This document shows positions 5,365-8,439 of a stretch of DNA of 8,439 nt, piece by piece. Source of the DNA: Bacteroidales bacterium (lineage in GTDB: Bacteria > Bacteroidota > Bacteroidia > Bacteroidales > WCHB1-69); assembly GCA_031264975.1 (NCBI GenBank), contig JAISDH010000146.1:1-8439 (forward strand). The letters are read 5' to 3'. A program made the translations under genes and the position numbers. Within the stretch, counting starts at the first letter, position 1. Each line of letters begins with the position of its first letter. Below the pieces are notes generated by a model that searched no databases, was not told where the DNA came from, and saw only the letters and a program-made list of their open reading frames with translations.

Positions 5365-6804
5365 TTATTTTACTCCTTTCGCTTTATCGGCAATTTCTGT
5401 TTTAATTTCATTTCTAATATGGTACAAAAATCTTTCGGCATTCTTGTAACCGTGCTTGAATAATCGTTTTCTGCAATAAGATTCTTCTACATCAGACATT
5501 TCAACCGATTTTGAAATTAAAAAGTCTTTGTATCTATAAACTGCGCTTGTCAGTTTGTGCTCACTGGAGATGGCAATTCTTAAAAATGATTCAAATGCTA
5601 ATAGACGTTCCAACTCCACTGTCAATTCTGTCAGTTCAAGTCCGATAGTTTCAACAGGTCTGTTTATTTCATGCAAAAAACCTTCTTCGTCCTTTGCCAC
5701 CACTTTTCTCGGCGTGTGATTTTCCTTTTTGGATTTTTTTGTAGCCTGCAAACTCCAATCTCTATCAATGTAACTTAAACCGTGTTCTAACCATAAGCCC
5801 GCATTATCAAGGACAAGTCCGTAGTCTTTGCCCGCAGCAGGTCGCATACATCTACCGACTTGCTGCAAATACAATACCAATGATTTGGTCGGTCGGGCTA
5901 ATTGTACCGCCTCGCAATCAGGAACGTCAAAACCCTCTGAAACAATATCTACATTGCTTAAAACAAGAATTTCGCCTGATTTGAATTTGCTCAAAGTTTC
6001 CGCTCTTTCGTTCTTTGGCGTGGTTGCGTCAATGTGAGCGGCGGCAACCCCTGCATTAAGATAGCGTTGAACAATTTCTTTGCTGTGTTCTACATCGACA
6101 GCAAAAACGATAGTCTTTTTTCCTTTTGCAAATTTATTGTAACTGTCTATCAGATTTGCCATTATGGAATTGTCGAGCATAACATTACGCAGCATTTCAA
6201 TATCGTAGTCTCTCATCCGCTGTTTTACTCTTGACAAATCGGGAATGCAGCCCACCAAATGCTTGATACGCGCTAAATAGCCCTTGTCAAAAAAGAAACT
6301 TAACTTGCCCAATGGTATCAAAATTTCAAACAAATCATCAAAACCATCGCCATTAATGCGAGTAGGCGTGGCGGTAACGCCTAAAAATCGGGCTTCGGGA
6401 TAGATTTTCCACAATGTTTTATAGGTAGTTGCTTTTGAGTGGTGGCACTCGTCAATGATTACAATATCGGCGGGCGGATATTCTCTGCGGGATAATGTTT
6501 GTATTGTAGCAACTTGGACGTCACAATTTGGATTTGCCTTTTGTTTTGCGGAAATAATCCCCGCATCAACGCCAAAATGAACCAATCGGTCGGCGATTTG
6601 TTCCACTAACTCAATGCGGTGTACAACAATCAGAACTTTTTTATTTTTAATCGTCGCCTTTCTCACGATTTCGGAAAATACGGTTGTTTTTCCTGTTCCT
6701 GTCGGCATTTGGAAAAGTACATTTTTATGATTGAGCAACTGCGGATTCCACGCTTCAAAAATCTTTTTTATTCCGTCTGTTTGATATGGACGTAATGTAA
6801 CCAT
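5365..6804 (-). CDS. SF2 DEAD/DEAH-type helicase (COG1061/SSL2-like, DECH box)
   Basis: A 479-aa superfamily 2 ATPase. The protein opens with LRPYQTDGIKKI (4-15), the usual start of the SSL2/type III restriction-like helicase core, which supports the ATG at 6804. Motifs run in order: Walker A PTGTGKTT (34-41), motif Ia VVHRIELVEQI (60-70), VATIQTL (98-104), Walker B IIDECHHS (116-123), motif III VTATPTR (143-149), TIVFAVDVEHS (231-241), motif V SNVDIVSEGFDVP (283-295) and motif VI QQVGRCMRP (314-322). Both RecA-like domains appear intact. The C-terminal 150 residues are charged and match nothing I know. There is no nuclease or methylase domain, so it is not a full type I or III restriction subunit. 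It lies 203 bp downstream of the restriction gene on the same strand. A role in defence or as a phage-like helicase is inferred from context only. Confidence 0.9.
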   Translation of the reverse strand: MVTLRPYQTDGIKKIFEAWNPQLLNHKNVLFQMPTGTGKTTVFSEIVRKATIKNKKVLIVVHRIELVEQIADRLVHFGVDAGIISAKQKANPNCDVQVATIQTLSRREYPPADIVIIDECHHSKATTYKTLWKIYPEARFLGVTATPTRINGDGFDDLFEILIPLGKLSFFFDKGYLARIKHLVGCIPDLSRVKQRMRDYDIEMLRNVMLDNSIMANLIDSYNKFAKGKKTIVFAVDVEHSKEIVQRYLNAGVAAAHIDATTPKNERAETLSKFKSGEILVLSNVDIVSEGFDVPDCEAVQLARPTKSLVLYLQQVGRCMRPAAGKDYGLVLDNAGLWLEHGLSYIDRDWSLQATKKSKKENHTPRKVVAKDEEGFLHEINRPVETIGLELTELTVELERLLAFESFLRIAISSEHKLTSAVYRYKDFLISKSVEMSDVEESYCRKRLFKHGYKNAERFLYHIRNEIKTEIADKAKGVK

Positions 6805-6841
6805 ATAAGTGAATTATTTGAAGATTTACAAAAGGATAAAG

Positions 6842-6866
6842 ATTTGTTTTCCCAAAAGGGACAAAT
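6842..6866. promoter_or_regulatory. Dyad in the helicase leader, possible operator or hairpin
   Basis: ATTTGT at 6842-6847 and CCC at 6851-6853 pair with GGG at 6858-6860 and ACAAAT at 6861-6866, giving nine pairs around an AAAA loop with a TTT bulge on one side. It lies about 38-62 nt upstream of the helicase ATG, between it and the end of the restriction gene. It could be an operator or a leader hairpin. No clear TAnnTTTG promoter was found in this 203-bp gap, only a near match (TATCCTTTTG on the minus strand, 6829-6838). Confidence 0.35.
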
Positions 6867-7007
6867 TCTGTCTCAGAAAAATGCAGTACAATTTCGACAA
6901 TCATTTCAGGATATTTTATGCTAATAGGTATATTCTGTTGTTTTACGGAAATTCAGTACATACGCGAAAATTTATACACTTTTTTTGAATGCTGCTTAAT
7001 GCCATAA

Positions 7008-7757
7008 TCATTTTTTCTTTTTTCTCCCCGAATTAAATTCTAATAATTTTCTCCAGTCAATTATTCCTCCATCATCGCAAAATCTTTGAGCAAATTCCAA
7101 TGTAAGTTTATAAAGAAAAGAGGCATAAGCAATTTCAAATTCTTCATTTTTCTCTTTTGCTTTATGCCCAATAGGCTCAATTATTTTAATATATAGTTCA
7201 TCATCATTAGAAATCAAATACCAAAAATCTTGTCCGCAAATTTTTTCATAGCCTGCTTTTTCTGCTTTATTTTTCTTTTTCCCAAAACAACAACCATTTA
7301 TCACTTTTACTTCTTTCCCCTCTTTTCCCCATTTTTCTTTTGCTAATTTAGCATTTAATTTTATTTGAGAGATTTGACTTTTGTTTCCCCAATTCCAACC
7401 GGCTTTACATTCTACAACATAAATAACTCCTTCTTTTTCAAATTTGAAGTCCATTCCAGAACCATCTGCTTCTAATTTTTCTGCTCCATAGACTTTATTG
7501 CACACAAAAACAGCAAGCCTTTCTATAAAATTTCCAAACAATGTTTCTTCGCCGGATTGCAAATAAGCATCTGTCATAGACTTTACTAATTGTTGTGCTG
7601 TGAAAATATTTTTTGCTTTAAAAAGATATGGATTCTTATGTAACAGCAAGTCATTAAGATTGAGCTTTTCTTTCACTACGTCTAATCTTTGCTTATGAAA
7701 TACCGCAATATGTTTTTCTGCATATTCCTGTACATCTGACATATTCAATTTATTCAT
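7008..7757 (-). CDS. Type II restriction endonuclease, EcoO109I/PmeII-like
   Basis: A 249-aa protein with a PD-(D/E)xK nuclease core: Asp103 in GSGMDFKF, then Glu116 and Lys118 in VVECKAGWNWGNKSQI (114-129). The D-x12-ExK spacing is close to that which I recall for EcoO109I. Other recognisable family stretches are NPYLFKAKNI (42-51), LVKSMTDAYLQSGEETLFG (57-75), LAVFVCNKVYG (81-91), VINGCCFGK (152-160) and IIEPIGHKAKEKNEEF (192-207). The C-terminus ends in DWRKLLEFNSG plus a lysine tail. It would cut unmodified DNA at a specific site in the cytoplasm. The recognition site cannot be read from the sequence; EcoO109I itself cuts RGGNCCY. The gene begins 1 nt after the methyltransferase stop codon, the usual order for protection before cutting. 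It looks intact. Confidence 0.85.
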   Translation of the reverse strand: MNKLNMSDVQEYAEKHIAVFHKQRLDVVKEKLNLNDLLLHKNPYLFKAKNIFTAQQLVKSMTDAYLQSGEETLFGNFIERLAVFVCNKVYGAEKLEADGSGMDFKFEKEGVIYVVECKAGWNWGNKSQISQIKLNAKLAKEKWGKEGKEVKVINGCCFGKKKNKAEKAGYEKICGQDFWYLISNDDELYIKIIEPIGHKAKEKNEEFEIAYASFLYKLTLEFAQRFCDDGGIIDWRKLLEFNSGRKKKK

Positions 7758-7758
7758 A

Positions 7759-8439
7759 TTAAAATAATTGCATTTCTGATTCTTTTATATTTAGCTTAAT
7801 TAATTCAACATATTCGGGTAAGATTTCTATTCCGGTTGAATTTCTCCCCATTTTTTGAGCAATTTTTAATGTTGTTCCTGAACCGGCAAACGGGTCTAAA
7901 ACGGTATCGCCTTCCTGCGTGAAAAGCTTGATAAACCATTCAGGCAAAGAACTTGGAAATGTCGCACTGTGATTTTTATTGTTACATTCAGTAGATAAAT
8001 GCACTACGTTTGTTGGATAAACAGTTTCTTTGCCCAACCAATTGGAAATATTTTTACCAAAACCACTACCATTTTTTGCGTTATCTCTAATCTTATCTGT
8101 TTCACTCAAATTTTTCAAACGACCATTTGCCCAATCGCCGATTGGAACTTTTACAGCGTCCTGATACATATTGAAATGTTTATTTTTGTTGAATTGCAAA
8201 AGACGTTCCCAAGCATCGCGAAAACGGTTTGACCATTTTCCGGGATAACAATTTTTTTTATGCCAAATAAATTCTTCTGTCCACAACCAGCCCTGTTTCC
8301 GCATTTCCAATATCAATTCCATTACATAGGTAGAACGTTCTCCATCAACAACTTTTTCTTTGATGTTTAAAATAAACGTACCCGTCGGTTTTAAAACTCG
8401 TAACAGTTCTTTTGAAATTGGTATAAACCATTCTACATA
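7759..8439 (-). CDS. DNA amino-methyltransferase (N6-adenine/N4-cytosine), partial
   Basis: The frame is open to the right edge of the window, so only the C-terminal 226 residues are seen and the real start lies beyond 8439. The ATG at 8322 is internal, since family sequence (WFIPISKELLRVLKPTGTFI) precedes it. The AdoMet-binding motif I, DPFAGSGTT, is encoded at 7870-7896 near the C-terminus, preceded by HSATFPSSLPEWFIKLF and followed by GRNSTGIEILPEYVELI. This arrangement, with the catalytic (D/N/S)PP(Y/W) motif expected N-terminal and therefore outside the window, is that of the beta-group N6_N4_Mtase family. Whether it makes m6A or m4C cannot be decided without the catalytic motif. It should protect the site cut by the adjacent endonuclease. 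Confidence 0.9.
   Translation of the reverse strand, partial: YVEWFIPISKELLRVLKPTGTFILNIKEKVVDGERSTYVMELILEMRKQGWLWTEEFIWHKKNCYPGKWSNRFRDAWERLLQFNKNKHFNMYQDAVKVPIGDWANGRLKNLSETDKIRDNAKNGSGFGKNISNWLGKETVYPTNVVHLSTECNNKNHSATFPSSLPEWFIKLFTQEGDTVLDPFAGSGTTLKIAQKMGRNSTGIEILPEYVELIKLNIKESEMQLF

Noticed and set aside
7759..8322. Treating ATG 8322 as the start of the methyltransferase
   Set aside because: The frame continues open to the window edge with typical methyltransferase sequence upstream, and the catalytic motif would be missing.
5365..8439. DISARM, BREX or type I/III restriction locus
   Set aside because: Only a helicase, a PD-(D/E)xK type II nuclease and a single methyltransferase are visible; no PglZ, DrmB, specificity subunit or Res nuclease domain is present.

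Overview
The window looks like a chromosomal segment of an AT-rich Bacteroidetes, most likely order Bacteroidales. The evidence is the Bacteroidetes-type RbfA, a Bacteroidetes-type promoter (TTTG near -33, TAnnTTTG near -7) ahead of it, the absence of Shine-Dalgarno sequences before most starts, and a hypothetical-protein family that I remember mainly from Bacteroidetes and some Treponema. I cannot name a genus.

Left part (about 1-3831, + strand): a compact, translationally coupled run of four housekeeping genes. These are rbfA (30S maturation), a LolC/LolE/FtsX-type ABC transporter permease, apbE (a lipoprotein FAD:protein FMN transferase) and recF (recombinational repair). The first two junctions are 4-nt overlaps (GTGA, ATGA) and recF follows apbE after 3 nt. 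One promoter at about 69-96 probably serves the whole run.

Middle part (3832-5364): this looks accessory. After recF comes a short intergenic stretch with a gattgattt-type sequence resembling a dispersed Bacteroidetes repeat and purine-rich ACGAAAG motifs in both orientations. A convergent hypothetical gene (228 aa, minus strand) follows. Upstream of that gene lies a tandem array of exactly 21-bp units (about 25 units, 18 well conserved). Each unit holds two conserved complementary arms, GCTAAA and TTTAGC. Almost all variation falls in the two short segments between the arms. A matching 19-nt imperfect inverted repeat (3992-4010 and 5340-5358) brackets the hypothetical gene plus array. This is the least explained part of the window.

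Right part (5365-8439, minus strand): a probable defence block. Reading in the direction of transcription, it has a DNA amino-methyltransferase (5' end outside the window), a type II restriction endonuclease of the EcoO109I/PmeII kind starting 1 nt after the methyltransferase stop, then after 203 bp an SF2 DEAD/DEAH-type helicase (DECH box). The methyltransferase and endonuclease form a standard modification-restriction pair. The helicase may be a separate or accessory component. No tRNA, rRNA, transposase or CRISPR array was seen.
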